Positions 50,999 to 60,415 of a DNA stretch of 64,000 bases are shown here, in pieces. This stretch comes from Psychrobacter sp. bablab_jr014 (GTDB lineage Bacteria > Pseudomonadota > Gammaproteobacteria > Pseudomonadales > Moraxellaceae). The notes under the pieces are model-generated. The model did no database searches, had not been told where the DNA came from, and saw nothing but the letters and a program-made list of their open reading frames with translations. The stretch lies in NCBI RefSeq assembly GCF_016464015.1, contig NZ_JACDXT010000001.1:94621-158620 (forward strand), given 5' to 3'. Every line of letters begins with the position of its first letter. Within the stretch, counting starts at the first letter, position 1. The position numbers were made by a program, and so were the translations under genes.

Positions 50999-51769
50999 TT
51001 AACCAAATATCGGGCGCTTGCCTGCCCGCCATAGCAGCTTGTGTATTAGCGTGTCTTTTATGGTGCGCCGTTCTGTGGGCGCATTGGCAATCAGCATATC
51101 AAAGGTCGGCGCGTCAATCGCCAGCTCACGCCCATGTGCCATCATCACATTGCTCGGCTGCATGTCTTTGATCTTTTGTAGCGATGCAGTATACGCAGGC
51201 GGACTGTAAATCGGAAATGGCGCAACAAATTTATGCCGCAGTTTGATGATTAAGTCAGCGGTATATACTTGGCGGCTGGGCAGATGAAATAACGACAAAT
51301 CACGGTCGGTATGCCCAGGTGTCTCAAGTACCAACCAATCGCTAAAGTGAGGAATTTTATCCCCCTCACTGACCGTCACATCAGGATGCAGGTGCGCAGG
51401 ATACCATAGGTTTTTTAGCGGGCGGTTTTGGCGATGCGCCACATAATACGCCAGCCCTGTATCAACCAGATGCATCATTTGCCCGCCGATGCCTGCATAC
51501 CATTGCCGTGACTTTTCTGCTGAGACGATACGGCAGCCTGTGGCTTTTTTAAGCGCATTTGCACCGCCTGCGTGATCAGGATGCATGTGTGTCACCATGA
51601 CTACCTTGAGCTGGCTTATCGGGCGCTGTAGTGTGTCTGTGATGTACGCCAGTACCATCGGCACATCAGCACGGCAGCAGCCGTCAAGCAGCAGCAACTT
51701 ATTAGCATATACCGCCAAATAAATACTTTGAATATAACCGTCCAATCGCACAATCTTATCTAAGCGCAT
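50999..51769 (-). CDS. Metallo-beta-lactamase-fold hydrolase
   Basis: Binuclear metal hydrolase of unknown substrate. The HxHxDH metal motif is THMHPDHAGG (His61, His63, Asp65, His66); ETPGHTDRDLSLF supplies another His, VYTADLI the bridging Asp and MMAHGRE the last His. 256 aa. No signal peptide, so probably cytosolic. Single gene running towards the tRNA terminator. Confidence 0.9.
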   Translation of the reverse strand: MRLDKIVRLDGYIQSIYLAVYANKLLLLDGCCRADVPMVLAYITDTLQRPISQLKVVMVTHMHPDHAGGANALKKATGCRIVSAEKSRQWYAGIGGQMMHLVDTGLAYYVAHRQNRPLKNLWYPAHLHPDVTVSEGDKIPHFSDWLVLETPGHTDRDLSLFHLPSRQVYTADLIIKLRHKFVAPFPIYSPPAYTASLQKIKDMQPSNVMMAHGRELAIDAPTFDMLIANAPTERRTIKDTLIHKLLWRAGKRPIFG

Positions 51770-52103
51770 AAGTCATCCTTGAGTGTTTGCTTATTGCTAA
51801 GTTTTGATAGTTTGAGGTTTCTTGTCTCAATGGACGCTTTAAACGCACCTGATGACACCCCTTGTTTTGATTGTAGTACAGGAGCTTATGTACGACTCGA
51901 CTTTCAATGAACGCTTGTACTCCGTTTGCTCGTTGCAATTCGTCATTTAGGCGTTTTGCTAAAATTTTAGGTATCAGACTTAGGACTAGTTGATGACACG
52001 TTGTGGTATATAAACTGATTTTTGTGGGGAAAAAATCACATTGATAAAATAAAACTCTGTTATGATTACAGACTCCAATCCAGTACGCGCTCACGAGTTG
52101 GCT
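51770..52103. other. Divergent intergenic region with a doubtful 126-codon frame
   Basis: About 330 bp between divergent genes. A minus-strand frame spans 51756-52136, but it has no ribosome site, runs into both neighbours and has a composition unlike a gene. I regard the region as non-coding promoter DNA. Confidence 0.45.
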
Positions 52104-54371
52104 ATGAAATCTACCGCAGACAATACAAAACGACACCCCTCAGCTTTTTTAAACTCTGTTCCCAAAAGTTTGATTTTAGGCTTGTTGACAGCCAGTCTGA
52201 TGAGCGTTGGTATATCTGCACAAGCAGGTGGTGGCGAATACTGTGGCTCTAACTTTTCGTTAGACAATCGCTACTACAATGCCTGTCAGATTAACTTTCC
52301 CACCTTAGATACTGGCAATGACACCCAAACCAATTTGTATTTATTACTTGCCGATAAGGGCTTAATCACCTTTGATGAGCCTGACACGCTACATACCAGC
52401 GGTTATTATTATGACTTTCCGCTTAACTTACGCACATTAAAGCACGCGGCAGTAAATCAAGTACAAAATCCTAATCAGTCTTTTTTAGAGCCTTCTGAAA
52501 CCAGCAATTATGCGGAGTACTGTAATAGCTTTTATACAGGTAAAACAGCGCTAGAAAACGCGCTAACACTAGATCAGGCATTAACCCCAAAAGAGCGCGC
52601 ACAACTGATGCAATTTCGTGACGCCATTCGCAGTGAGTGTGCCGATTCATTTAATGATGAGACTGTCGTGGACAAGGATGCTGCTACTTTTCCGTTAAAG
52701 TGGTCTGTCCACGCACAACCCTACGCGGACTACATCATGGCGACACAACTGTTTTATTTGGGCAAAAAATCAGACTTTGATAGCGCGCATAACCTATATA
52801 GCGCGTTGACCACGCTTGATGCGGGGGATAATGCAGGACGCGCTTGGCTGCTCGATACGGTCAACTATATGCTGATTCGCACAGGTATCAATCGTATTTA
52901 TCAGCAAGGCGCGCAAGATTATGTTTATGACCATAAAATGGTTGACCCAAGACTGTTTGCCAGCACGCAAAGCGCCATCAATACTTATCTCAGCCGCTTT
53001 AAAAAAGGGCAGTATACGGCATCCGCTCGCGGATTACAGCGCCGACTCTATTGGCTGTCAGGGCAGCAAGAACAATTGGTTGATGAAATAGAATGGCAAA
53101 TTGCGCATACAAAATCATTGGCCTTTAACCTAGACAGTCGCCGCTTGCCAGAAGAGATTGAAAAAAGGCTGTTTTTTCCATATATGAATAAACAAGTCGA
53201 TATCAATGTGCTTAATGACCCCATATTGCTGACCAGTTTTGCCTTATATCGTCTACGACCTGCCAGCAACTTCATGAACACCAAACCCATAACATTGGCA
53301 GCGCTTGAGCGTCTAAAGCCCAAGTTTAAAGGCAGTATGGACTTGTATCAGTATCTGATCGCGACCTATTATTTTGTGCAAGAAAATAATCCAAAACGCG
53401 CCCTAAGCTATTTGCCCACCGCTGCGCCCACGGGTAAGCTATCTTATACTCAATTTAGCCAATACGCTTTAAAAGCAAAAGCATTACAGCAACTCGGACG
53501 CACCGATGAAGCCAATACCCTATGGCAGCAGCTACATACCTTGCCCAAGCAGCCGTTTCAAAACACTGTTACTGAACTGGCATTAGCACTGCATGCTGAC
53601 AAGACCAATGATTACCGTTTATTGTTTACTGATACCAGCATACAGTCACAAGCCTTAAAGATGCGCGTCATCAAATATTCAGCCGACCCTACCTTGCTAA
53701 AGCAAATTGCAGACAACCATGCAAATACAAGCGCACTGGGTGCTGAGGCGCGTTACGCGCTGCTCGCCAAATCCCTGATACATGGACGCTACGATGATTA
53801 TTTAACCTACCAACAGCGTTATTTGCCAAAGGACGCCCAAAAATATCAGGGCTATAGCAGTAAGGATAAGACCTTAAAGCACCTCCCTACTTTTAGTCAA
53901 TTTAACTGGCAAGGTAAACACATCAGCCCTCATATCAAGTGTCAAAACTTGACAACCACGGTGACGCGCCTCAGTAAACGCCCTAACGACAGACTACAAA
54001 CCTTGTGTCTGACCGAGTTTATGTATGATACCGATTTGACCAGTTACCTCGATGACTACGACAAAGAGTTTCGCTATATTGTTGACGATGATCCAAGCGA
54101 GCCCTATCCGTACTTAGGTGACGTCCCCAGTCGCTTCGCAGGTCAAACGCTCAACAGACTCGATATCTACCGCGCCATATTTACAGACAGTCAAGATGAC
54201 GAGCTGTCCGCCTACGCGCTGCATCGTGCCATAGGTTGTTTTGCCAGCTCGGGTAACAACCAGTGTGGCGGCGATCAGGTTGATTTGTCCGTGCGCAAAG
54301 CATGGTTTAAACGTCTAAAATCTGACTTTAGCCAAACCACTTGGGCAAAAAACCAAAAATACTACTGGTAA
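52104..54371 (+). CDS. Large exported repeat-type protein of a DUF3142 cassette (uncharacterised)
   Basis: Not a characterised protein. The frame opens at 52062; I prefer ATG 52104, which gives a basic start, a hydrophobic segment (KSLILGLLTASLMSVG) and cleavage near AQA at residue 41. The mature ~715 aa are mostly helical, with TPR-like stretches (ALKAKALQQLGRTDEANTLW). Conserved-looking cysteines lie near the mature N-terminus (EYCGSNF, NACQINF) and in the C-terminal block CFASSGNNQCGGD, ending WAKNQKYYW. I recall proteins with this ending next to DUF3142 genes elsewhere. Periplasmic or outer-membrane location is inferred. Confidence 0.65.
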   Translation: MKSTADNTKRHPSAFLNSVPKSLILGLLTASLMSVGISAQAGGGEYCGSNFSLDNRYYNACQINFPTLDTGNDTQTNLYLLLADKGLITFDEPDTLHTSGYYYDFPLNLRTLKHAAVNQVQNPNQSFLEPSETSNYAEYCNSFYTGKTALENALTLDQALTPKERAQLMQFRDAIRSECADSFNDETVVDKDAATFPLKWSVHAQPYADYIMATQLFYLGKKSDFDSAHNLYSALTTLDAGDNAGRAWLLDTVNYMLIRTGINRIYQQGAQDYVYDHKMVDPRLFASTQSAINTYLSRFKKGQYTASARGLQRRLYWLSGQQEQLVDEIEWQIAHTKSLAFNLDSRRLPEEIEKRLFFPYMNKQVDINVLNDPILLTSFALYRLRPASNFMNTKPITLAALERLKPKFKGSMDLYQYLIATYYFVQENNPKRALSYLPTAAPTGKLSYTQFSQYALKAKALQQLGRTDEANTLWQQLHTLPKQPFQNTVTELALALHADKTNDYRLLFTDTSIQSQALKMRVIKYSADPTLLKQIADNHANTSALGAEARYALLAKSLIHGRYDDYLTYQQRYLPKDAQKYQGYSSKDKTLKHLPTFSQFNWQGKHISPHIKCQNLTTTVTRLSKRPNDRLQTLCLTEFMYDTDLTSYLDDYDKEFRYIVDDDPSEPYPYLGDVPSRFAGQTLNRLDIYRAIFTDSQDDELSAYALHRAIGCFASSGNNQCGGDQVDLSVRKAWFKRLKSDFSQTTWAKNQKYYW

Positions 54372-54389
54372 ATATGACGGGCTACTGGT

Positions 54390-55283
54390 TTGAGTAATCA
54401 TCTACAAAAGTATCAGCGATTTACGTTTAAGCGATGGCTGTTAGGCTTGCTGGGTCTGAGTATTATTATGTTTGCCGCTTTGGTTTACTATCAAGGTGCA
54501 AGCCGTTTTTCATCTGCGCCAGCTAAGCAGATAACGCAGATACCATCACAGGATAGTGATGCCAGTAAAATTGGCTCTATTACCATGCCCACGAACACTA
54601 CCAATATCCAAGCCAATGATTACCAGCAGTTTTGGCTGTGGACAGCGCCCAAAGACAGTACCAAGCTCAGCCAAGCGCATACGTTGTATCTATTACAAGG
54701 TGAGATACGTGCGCCCAATATGCCCTACTATCGCCCCGATACCCATGACAATAATGCTCAGGCATTACCAGCGACATTGATAACGCAGGGGCTAGGTGTG
54801 CGACTTTTACGCGGTAAAAAAATGTGGCTGGTCTACCGTGCGACCAGTCAGACGTGGTCTGAGAACGTCATGCCACAGCTTATAAAGCGCTTAGAGCAAT
54901 GGCAACGCGCAGGCAATCACGTTATGGGTATTCAGATAGACTATGATGCGCCAACCTACCGATTGGGCGAATACGCCGCTCTGCTTAAGCAGATTCGTCA
55001 GCAGCTGCCCGCGCAGTATCAACTCAGTGTGACAGGACTGCTGGACTGGTCAAACCAAGCCGAAGACTCTCAGTTTATTCAGCTCAGTGACGCCATTGAC
55101 GAGCTGGTGGTACAAACCTACCAGGGCACGACCACTTTGACTAATTATGCGCAGCACCTCATACGGCTAAAAGACCTGCCCTTTGATTTTAAAGTGGGCA
55201 TCATTGAAGGTGGTCAATGGCAAGGGGCTGCATTTTTAGAAGACAATCCACACTTTCAAGGTTATGTGGTGTTCTTGCGCTAA
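54390..55283 (+). CDS. DUF3142-like membrane-anchored protein
   Basis: Starts with TTG 54390 (no in-frame ATG before residue 27), 18 bp after the previous gene. One N-terminal TM helix (about 16-33) puts a ~260-aa domain in the periplasm. The domain begins FWLWTAP, contains GVRLLRGKKMWLVYR, then GIQIDYDAPTYRLGEYAALL and LSVTGLLDWSNQ, the pattern I associate with DUF3142, which resembles a TIM-barrel glycoside-hydrolase fold. Substrate unknown. A terminator follows, closing a two-gene unit. Confidence 0.7.
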   Translation: MSNHLQKYQRFTFKRWLLGLLGLSIIMFAALVYYQGASRFSSAPAKQITQIPSQDSDASKIGSITMPTNTTNIQANDYQQFWLWTAPKDSTKLSQAHTLYLLQGEIRAPNMPYYRPDTHDNNAQALPATLITQGLGVRLLRGKKMWLVYRATSQTWSENVMPQLIKRLEQWQRAGNHVMGIQIDYDAPTYRLGEYAALLKQIRQQLPAQYQLSVTGLLDWSNQAEDSQFIQLSDAIDELVVQTYQGTTTLTNYAQHLIRLKDLPFDFKVGIIEGGQWQGAAFLEDNPHFQGYVVFLR

Positions 55284-55288
55284 AAAAC

Positions 55289-55322
55289 AAAAAAGCTCCA
55301 ACACAGTGGTTGGAGCTTTTAT
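55289..55322. terminator. Bidirectional terminator between the DUF3142 gene and katE
   Basis: GCTCCAAC (55295-55302) and GTTGGAGC (55309-55316) around ACAGTG, with an A-run before and Ts after; serves both convergent genes. Confidence 0.88.
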
Positions 55323-55346
55323 TAATCAAAGGTTTGTGACCTATTT

Positions 55347-57434
55347 TTATGATATATCAGCGGCCTTTTTTTCACGCTCCCATAGGCGCGTTTTCGCATT
55401 ATTGATAAAGGCTTCGGTGTCTTCTAAAGGCGTGACGAAGCTGTCTTTCTCAATCGGCAGTTTGCTTAAGATAAATTCATCGGTCGCGCCGCAATAGGCG
55501 ATAGCTTTGCAATGCGCGTAGGCATCAATAAACCAGCTTAGTGCGCCACTGTCCATCGCCAGTTTTTTGGCTTGCGGTGGCATGATGATACTAACAACCG
55601 CATCAAAGAAGACCGAAGGCGCGCCAGCCAAGCGCTCATCTGTTTGAATACGCTCACCATTGTCTAGCGTCACTTCCTTAGTAGGCGCGACAATTTTAAC
55701 ACTGGCACCTGCCTCTTTTGCGGCGGCTTCAAACTTCTCCAGCTGCTCGTGGTTTGAGCCTTCTGCCACCAAGATACCGACCAAGCGCCCTTCCAGACTC
55801 TCTGGTGTCACGCCAATGGTTTGTACGGCTTTTGATGTACCCAGATCCTGCACAGGCGCAGCCGCTTCCGCTGGCTCTGGTAATGTCATACCCAAGGTAT
55901 CTGCCACATTTTTTGCCAAGTCTTCATCGATGTGACGCAAATGGCTAAGAACACGAGTGCGTACATGCGCGGTGTCGACTTTACCTAATTCAAAGGCGTA
56001 AGCCGCAGCAATATGCGCTTGCTCAATCGGCGTTTGGCTACGATAGAACAGACGTGGCTGGCTGTAATGATCAGCAAAGCTCTCGGCGCGGATGCGACCT
56101 TTGACATCATCATCAAGTTGTTCGTTAAATGACTGATAGCCTTGTTTGCCGCCTTCACGTGGCATATCAGGGTCTAAACTTTGCGGCTCATAGGCAACAC
56201 GACCTTTTGGCACTTGCATTTGCATATGACCATCACGCTGCATGTTGGCAAACGGACATTTTGGCGCATTGATTGGAATCTGTGCAAAGTTTGGCGAGCC
56301 TAAGCGTGACAGCTGGGTATCTAGATAACTGAACAAACGACCTTGGAGCAATGGGTCATTGCTGTAGTCGATACCAGGTACCACGTGCGATGGACAGAAT
56401 GCAACCTGCTCAGTTTCGGCAAAGAAATTATCAGGATAACGGTTGAGTACCATCTTACCGACTGTTTTTACAGGCACCAACTCTTCTGGAATGAGTTTGG
56501 TCGCGTCAAGGTGATCAAACGGAAATTCTGCCGCTTCTTCTTCAGTAAATAGCTGCACACCAAATTCCCACTCAGGGTACATGCCGTTGTTAATCGCTTC
56601 AAACAAATCACGGCGATGATAATCAGGATCTGCACCTGAGATTTTTACTGCTTCATCCCACGTGGTGGACTGTACGCCGAGCACAGGCTTCCAATGGAAA
56701 CGTACAAAGGTGCTCTTGCCCTCTTTGTTTAATAAACGATAGCTGTGAATACCAAAGCCTTCCATCATACGCAAGCTGCGCGGCAAAGCACGGTCACTCA
56801 TCAGCCAAATCAAGTTATGCATGGTTTCAGGGCTTAAAGATACAAAGTCCCAAAAGGTATCGTGCGCCGATGCTGCTTGAGGAAAGCCGCGATCTGGCTC
56901 AGGTTTTACAGCATGGATTAAATCTGGGAATTTAATAGCATCCTGAATAAAGAAAATCGGCATATTATTGCCGACGATGTCCCAGTTGCCCTCTTCAGTA
57001 TAGATTTTTACCGCAAAGCCGCGCACGTCACGTGGTGTGTCTTTTGAACCCTTGCTACCTGCCACAGTTGAGAAACGGGTAAATAAAGGCGTTTGCTTGC
57101 CTGTTTCTGTTAAGATTTTTGCGGTGGTATATTCCTCTAAAGACTCGGTCAATTCAAAATAGCCATGCGCCGCGCTACCGCGAGCGTGAACAATACGCTC
57201 AGGAATACGCTCATGGTCAAAATGATTGATTTTTTCACGCAGCACAAAGTCTTCTAATAGCGTAGGGCCACGGCGGCCTGCTTTGAGTGAATTTTGATTG
57301 TCACCAATAGGCACGCCTTGCTGTGTGGTCAATATCTTACCATCACTTTCTACGCGTTGGTGCGTTTCGCCACCATTACCGCGGCTTGAGTTCATATCTT
57401 TAGCGGGGTCGGTATGATCAATATTTTTGTTCAT
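55347..57434 (-). CDS. katE: Large-subunit catalase HPII (with C-terminal DJ-1/PfpI-like domain)
   Basis: Haem catalase degrading H2O2. Active-site His83 in RIVHARG, the distal Asn in GNNMPIFF (156/157) and the proximal haem-ligand Tyr in RLFSYLDTQ. At 695 aa it is the large clade-2 form: after residue ~550 comes a flavodoxin-like domain (GRLVGILVAEGSNHEQL). It has an N-terminal arm as in E. coli HPII. Single gene, divergent from the dienelactone hydrolase gene. Confidence 0.96.
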   Translation of the reverse strand: MNKNIDHTDPAKDMNSSRGNGGETHQRVESDGKILTTQQGVPIGDNQNSLKAGRRGPTLLEDFVLREKINHFDHERIPERIVHARGSAAHGYFELTESLEEYTTAKILTETGKQTPLFTRFSTVAGSKGSKDTPRDVRGFAVKIYTEEGNWDIVGNNMPIFFIQDAIKFPDLIHAVKPEPDRGFPQAASAHDTFWDFVSLSPETMHNLIWLMSDRALPRSLRMMEGFGIHSYRLLNKEGKSTFVRFHWKPVLGVQSTTWDEAVKISGADPDYHRRDLFEAINNGMYPEWEFGVQLFTEEEAAEFPFDHLDATKLIPEELVPVKTVGKMVLNRYPDNFFAETEQVAFCPSHVVPGIDYSNDPLLQGRLFSYLDTQLSRLGSPNFAQIPINAPKCPFANMQRDGHMQMQVPKGRVAYEPQSLDPDMPREGGKQGYQSFNEQLDDDVKGRIRAESFADHYSQPRLFYRSQTPIEQAHIAAAYAFELGKVDTAHVRTRVLSHLRHIDEDLAKNVADTLGMTLPEPAEAAAPVQDLGTSKAVQTIGVTPESLEGRLVGILVAEGSNHEQLEKFEAAAKEAGASVKIVAPTKEVTLDNGERIQTDERLAGAPSVFFDAVVSIIMPPQAKKLAMDSGALSWFIDAYAHCKAIAYCGATDEFILSKLPIEKDSFVTPLEDTEAFINNAKTRLWEREKKAADIS

Positions 57435-57788
57435 AATAGTTCCTAGCTTATGGTTATTTATCGTTATCTCAGTCGTTTGTTATCGTGTCCATCTTACGGC
57501 TGTTATTTTCGGTTCTTACTTATCTGATAACCTATTGCTCGCATCGTTTGTATAACAGACTGATAGTCGTACAGATTTTACCGATTTAAACATTTTTATA
57601 TCAACTCCCCATACTAGCCCTAAACAGCGACACCTTTATGACAAACCTTGTTCGCCTTTGGTTAAAGTTTGCATCCAAGGCGTAGCATTTATGTGTCTGT
57701 ACAAGCGTACATGCTAGTATCCAGGATGTGCCTGACATTTATCAAACCTAACCTTTCCCCTTTTTGCCATTTTATTTATGAGGTCTTT
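57435..57788. promoter_or_regulatory. Divergent promoter region katE / dienelactone hydrolase gene
   Basis: About 350 bp between divergent genes; both promoters must be here. I cannot identify a convincing OxyR or sigma-S site by eye. No small gene is seen. Confidence 0.4.
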
Positions 57789-58583
57789 ATGTTGCCATCT
57801 GCTCGCATTACTACTCCTGCACTTAGTGCGCTTGCCACTGCAGGTCTGCTTACTTTCAGCCAATCTGCCGCTGCCATCACCACTCAAAGCGTCGACTACC
57901 AAGTCGATAACCAAACTTTTGAAGGCTACTATGCCAAGGCCGACAAACCAAACGCGCCGTTTATCCTATTGATTCATGATTGGGACGGCCTGACCGATTA
58001 TGAGCGTATGCGCGCCGACATGCTCGCCGAGCGTGGCTACAATGTTTTTGCTGCTGATATGTTTGGTAAAGGTGTGCGCCCGACCACCACTGACGATAAA
58101 AAACGCCTGACAGGCGCATTGTATGATGACCGCAACAAGATGCGCCGCCTACTGACAGGAGCGCTAAATGCAGGACGTGAGGAAGGCAATGATGTGCGTC
58201 AAGGCGTGACCATGGGCTATTGCTTCGGCGGTACGGTCGCGCTAGAGCTGGCACGCGCAGGTTTTCCGCAGACCGCGTTTGTCTCCTTTCATGGCGGCTT
58301 AGACACCCCGCCGCGTCAAGACTATAGCAAAACCCAAGGCAAAATCCTTGTACTTCACGGCTCAGCAGACGAATCGGTATCGATGGATGATTTTGCCAAT
58401 CTAGGCAAGACGCTAGAGACTGCCAATGTCCCCCACGAGATGATTACTTACAGCGGCGCACCGCACGCCTTTAGTGTCATGGGTAGCGAGCGTTATGACG
58501 CCCGCGCTGACAAACGCTCTTGGGCGCGCTATATGGCATTTTTGGATGAAAAATATCCAAACAACATGATGCTAATGCCTTAA
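57789..58583 (+). CDS. Exported dienelactone hydrolase family protein
   Basis: Alpha/beta hydrolase. ATG 57789 follows GAGGT; the frame is open to 57669 but those codons give no signal logic. Signal peptide to about Ala29 (SQSAAA-ITT). The catalytic triad fits the family: Cys in GYCFGGTVAL, Asp in GSADESVSMDD and His in SGAPHAFSV. 264 aa. Classical dienelactone hydrolases are cytosolic catabolic enzymes; this one appears periplasmic and stands next to catalase, so its substrate is open. Confidence 0.87.
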   Translation: MLPSARITTPALSALATAGLLTFSQSAAAITTQSVDYQVDNQTFEGYYAKADKPNAPFILLIHDWDGLTDYERMRADMLAERGYNVFAADMFGKGVRPTTTDDKKRLTGALYDDRNKMRRLLTGALNAGREEGNDVRQGVTMGYCFGGTVALELARAGFPQTAFVSFHGGLDTPPRQDYSKTQGKILVLHGSADESVSMDDFANLGKTLETANVPHEMITYSGAPHAFSVMGSERYDARADKRSWARYMAFLDEKYPNNMMLMP

Positions 58584-58660
58584 TGTTTAAAAAATTTAAG
58601 AAAGACAAAGCATACGGGTAGATAAAAGCAAAGAAAAAAGGAAGGAGTTTAAGACGTAAA

Positions 58661-59326
58661 TTACAGCGTATCAGGCTGCTTCTGAAACACCAACAGTTGG
58701 TTATTGGCGGGCATGGCGTAGCGGTCGATTAAATAAAGCTGTATCTGTTCCGCCGCTGCCGTCACCGCTTCAATATCCCGAATGGCGCTGCCCACACCTC
58801 GCGCTTGCAACGCCGCATCAAACTGGCGATTACTCGCGCTGGTGTAGTCGCCATGTTCGTTAAATGGACCATAAGCAATAAATAACCCACCCGCAGGCAA
58901 CACCGAGCCTGCCACGCCCAGCAACCGCAGTACCAAATCCCACGAAACAATGTGCAAGGTATTTGCTGTAAATACGGCATCATAAGGCTGCGCGGTCACC
59001 GCACGAATATCATCAAGCGAGGTTAAGTCTAACGCCAAAGGCGGCTGCACATTGTCCGCAGGATACTGCTGTTGCCACGCGTGTATGGCGGCGTGATTCG
59101 CGGGTATATCGCTGGTCTGCCAAGATAAATGCGGCAAACGCGGGGCAAAATAGACACTGTGCTGCCCCGTCCCCGAGCCAATCTCTAAGACGCATTTGCT
59201 GTCCGTCAATAACTCACGAAGAGCGCTTAAAATCGGCTCGCGGTTGTTTTCACACGCTTGCGAAAATGGCAGTGCGGCACGCGTCGAGATTGTGTTACCG
59301 CGTGCAGCATTTGGCATATCAGACAT
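58661..59326 (-). CDS. DUF938 family SAM-dependent methyltransferase-like protein
   Basis: Rossmann-fold methyltransferase. The SAM motif VLEIGSGTGQHSVYFA lies near residue 46, FTANTLHIVSW is motif IV-like, and GGLFIAYGPFNEHGDYTSASNRQFD is typical of DUF938. AAGGAGCG precedes ATG 59326. 221 aa. Substrate unknown. Same direction as the two redox genes upstream. Confidence 0.85.
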   Translation of the reverse strand: MSDMPNAARGNTISTRAALPFSQACENNREPILSALRELLTDSKCVLEIGSGTGQHSVYFAPRLPHLSWQTSDIPANHAAIHAWQQQYPADNVQPPLALDLTSLDDIRAVTAQPYDAVFTANTLHIVSWDLVLRLLGVAGSVLPAGGLFIAYGPFNEHGDYTSASNRQFDAALQARGVGSAIRDIEAVTAAAEQIQLYLIDRYAMPANNQLLVFQKQPDTL

Positions 59327-59382
59327 GGGCGCTCCTTATTTTTTATAAGTTATTATTCTTCAGTCAAAAACGACAGGTAGCA

Positions 59383-59856
59383 CTAATAAATGCCTGCCTC
59401 CAGTCCCGCCGCCAAGGTCAATGACAGCTCGCTTACCTCATCAGTAAAGCCTTCTTGCCACTCACCGCGCAATATCAAAGGCGCTTGCACCCATTGCCAG
59501 CGCAGCCCTGTTGCGATGGTCATTAAAGCATTTTTCGTACCTGTGCCATCGTGTCCCGCACGGATATATACCGCACATGGCAAACCTTGGGTATGCTCTA
59601 AAATGGGATAGTAACAACGGTCAAAAAAATCTTTGGTCAGCCCCGACATATAGGCAAGATTTTCTGTCGTGCCGAGTAGCAGTCCATCTGCCGCCAACAC
59701 GTCTTCAGGCTGGGTGTCTTGCGGTGATTTCAGCACCAGCTCAATATCAATGTCCGCATCGGTTACGACTTGATACGCAGCGTGCTGCAAGCGCTTGGTG
59801 TTCGCTGATGGCGCATGAATCACCATCAGCAATACTTTTTTGTACTCAGCTGTCAT
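59383..59856 (-). CDS. Flavodoxin-like / NAD(P)H-dependent FMN reductase family protein
   Basis: 157 aa with a flavodoxin fold: the FMN phosphate loop region HAPSANTKRL near residue 14 and LLLGTTENLAYMSGLTKDFFDRCYYP, typical of the flavodoxin/FMN-reductase superfamily. Its ATG overlaps the osmC-like stop by 11 bp (ATGACAGCTGA), so translation is likely coupled. Probably a small redox pair with the OsmC-like protein. Confidence 0.82.
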   Translation of the reverse strand: MTAEYKKVLLMVIHAPSANTKRLQHAAYQVVTDADIDIELVLKSPQDTQPEDVLAADGLLLGTTENLAYMSGLTKDFFDRCYYPILEHTQGLPCAVYIRAGHDGTGTKNALMTIATGLRWQWVQAPLILRGEWQEGFTDEVSELSLTLAAGLEAGIY

Positions 59857-60262
59857 GATGTGCGGTACGGAAGGTCACATTTTGCGTGATGTCTGGATCC
59901 AGGCTCTTTGCCACAGGGCACGTCAATGCGGTGTTATAAAAAATAGTCTGCGTCTTGTCATCTAGCGGCTGCGGGAAGGTCACAATTACATGCACTTCGC
60001 TCACACGGCGCGGGTCAGCCGCCATAATCTTGGTCACTTCAGCGCTCGTACCTGTGATGTCAATGCCCATCTGCTCGGCTTTGATGCCCATGATGGTCAG
60101 CATACAACTTGCCAAACTGGTCGCCAGCAAATCGGTCGGCGAAAACGCCTCGCCCTTGCCGTGATTGTCGGTCGGTGCGTCGGTGATGATGCGGTTGTCT
60201 GATTGGACATGTACCGCGGCAGTACGCAACTGCCCTTCGTATCTTACTTTTGATGTGGTCAT
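59846..60262 (-). CDS. OsmC/Ohr family peroxiredoxin-like protein
   Basis: Thiol-dependent hydroperoxide-detoxifying family. The two redox cysteines are in LATSLASCMLT and NTALTCPVAKSL, at family spacing. 138 aa, OsmC-like rather than Ohr by overall look. It leads a two-gene unit with the flavodoxin-like gene. Confidence 0.88.
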   Translation of the reverse strand: MTTSKVRYEGQLRTAAVHVQSDNRIITDAPTDNHGKGEAFSPTDLLATSLASCMLTIMGIKAEQMGIDITGTSAEVTKIMAADPRRVSEVHVIVTFPQPLDDKTQTIFYNTALTCPVAKSLDPDITQNVTFRTAHHDS

Positions 60263-60415
60263 GGGGGTTCTCTTTTTTATGGTTTTATTTATTAAGATAT
60301 AGTAGGTGTACTGGATATATCAAGAGAATTTTGAGAGTTCATACGTTATAGAGATTAAACTTCTATTAATGCCAATGGTTGCTAAGTCCCTACCCTTGTT
60401 ATAAATAAAATAAGC

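Noticed and set aside
51756..52136. 126-codon minus-strand frame between the MBL hydrolase gene and the exported repeat protein gene
   Set aside because: It overlaps the starts of both neighbours, has no ribosome site and reads like non-coding sequence. I considered a transposase remnant but found no transposase motif or terminal inverted repeats.
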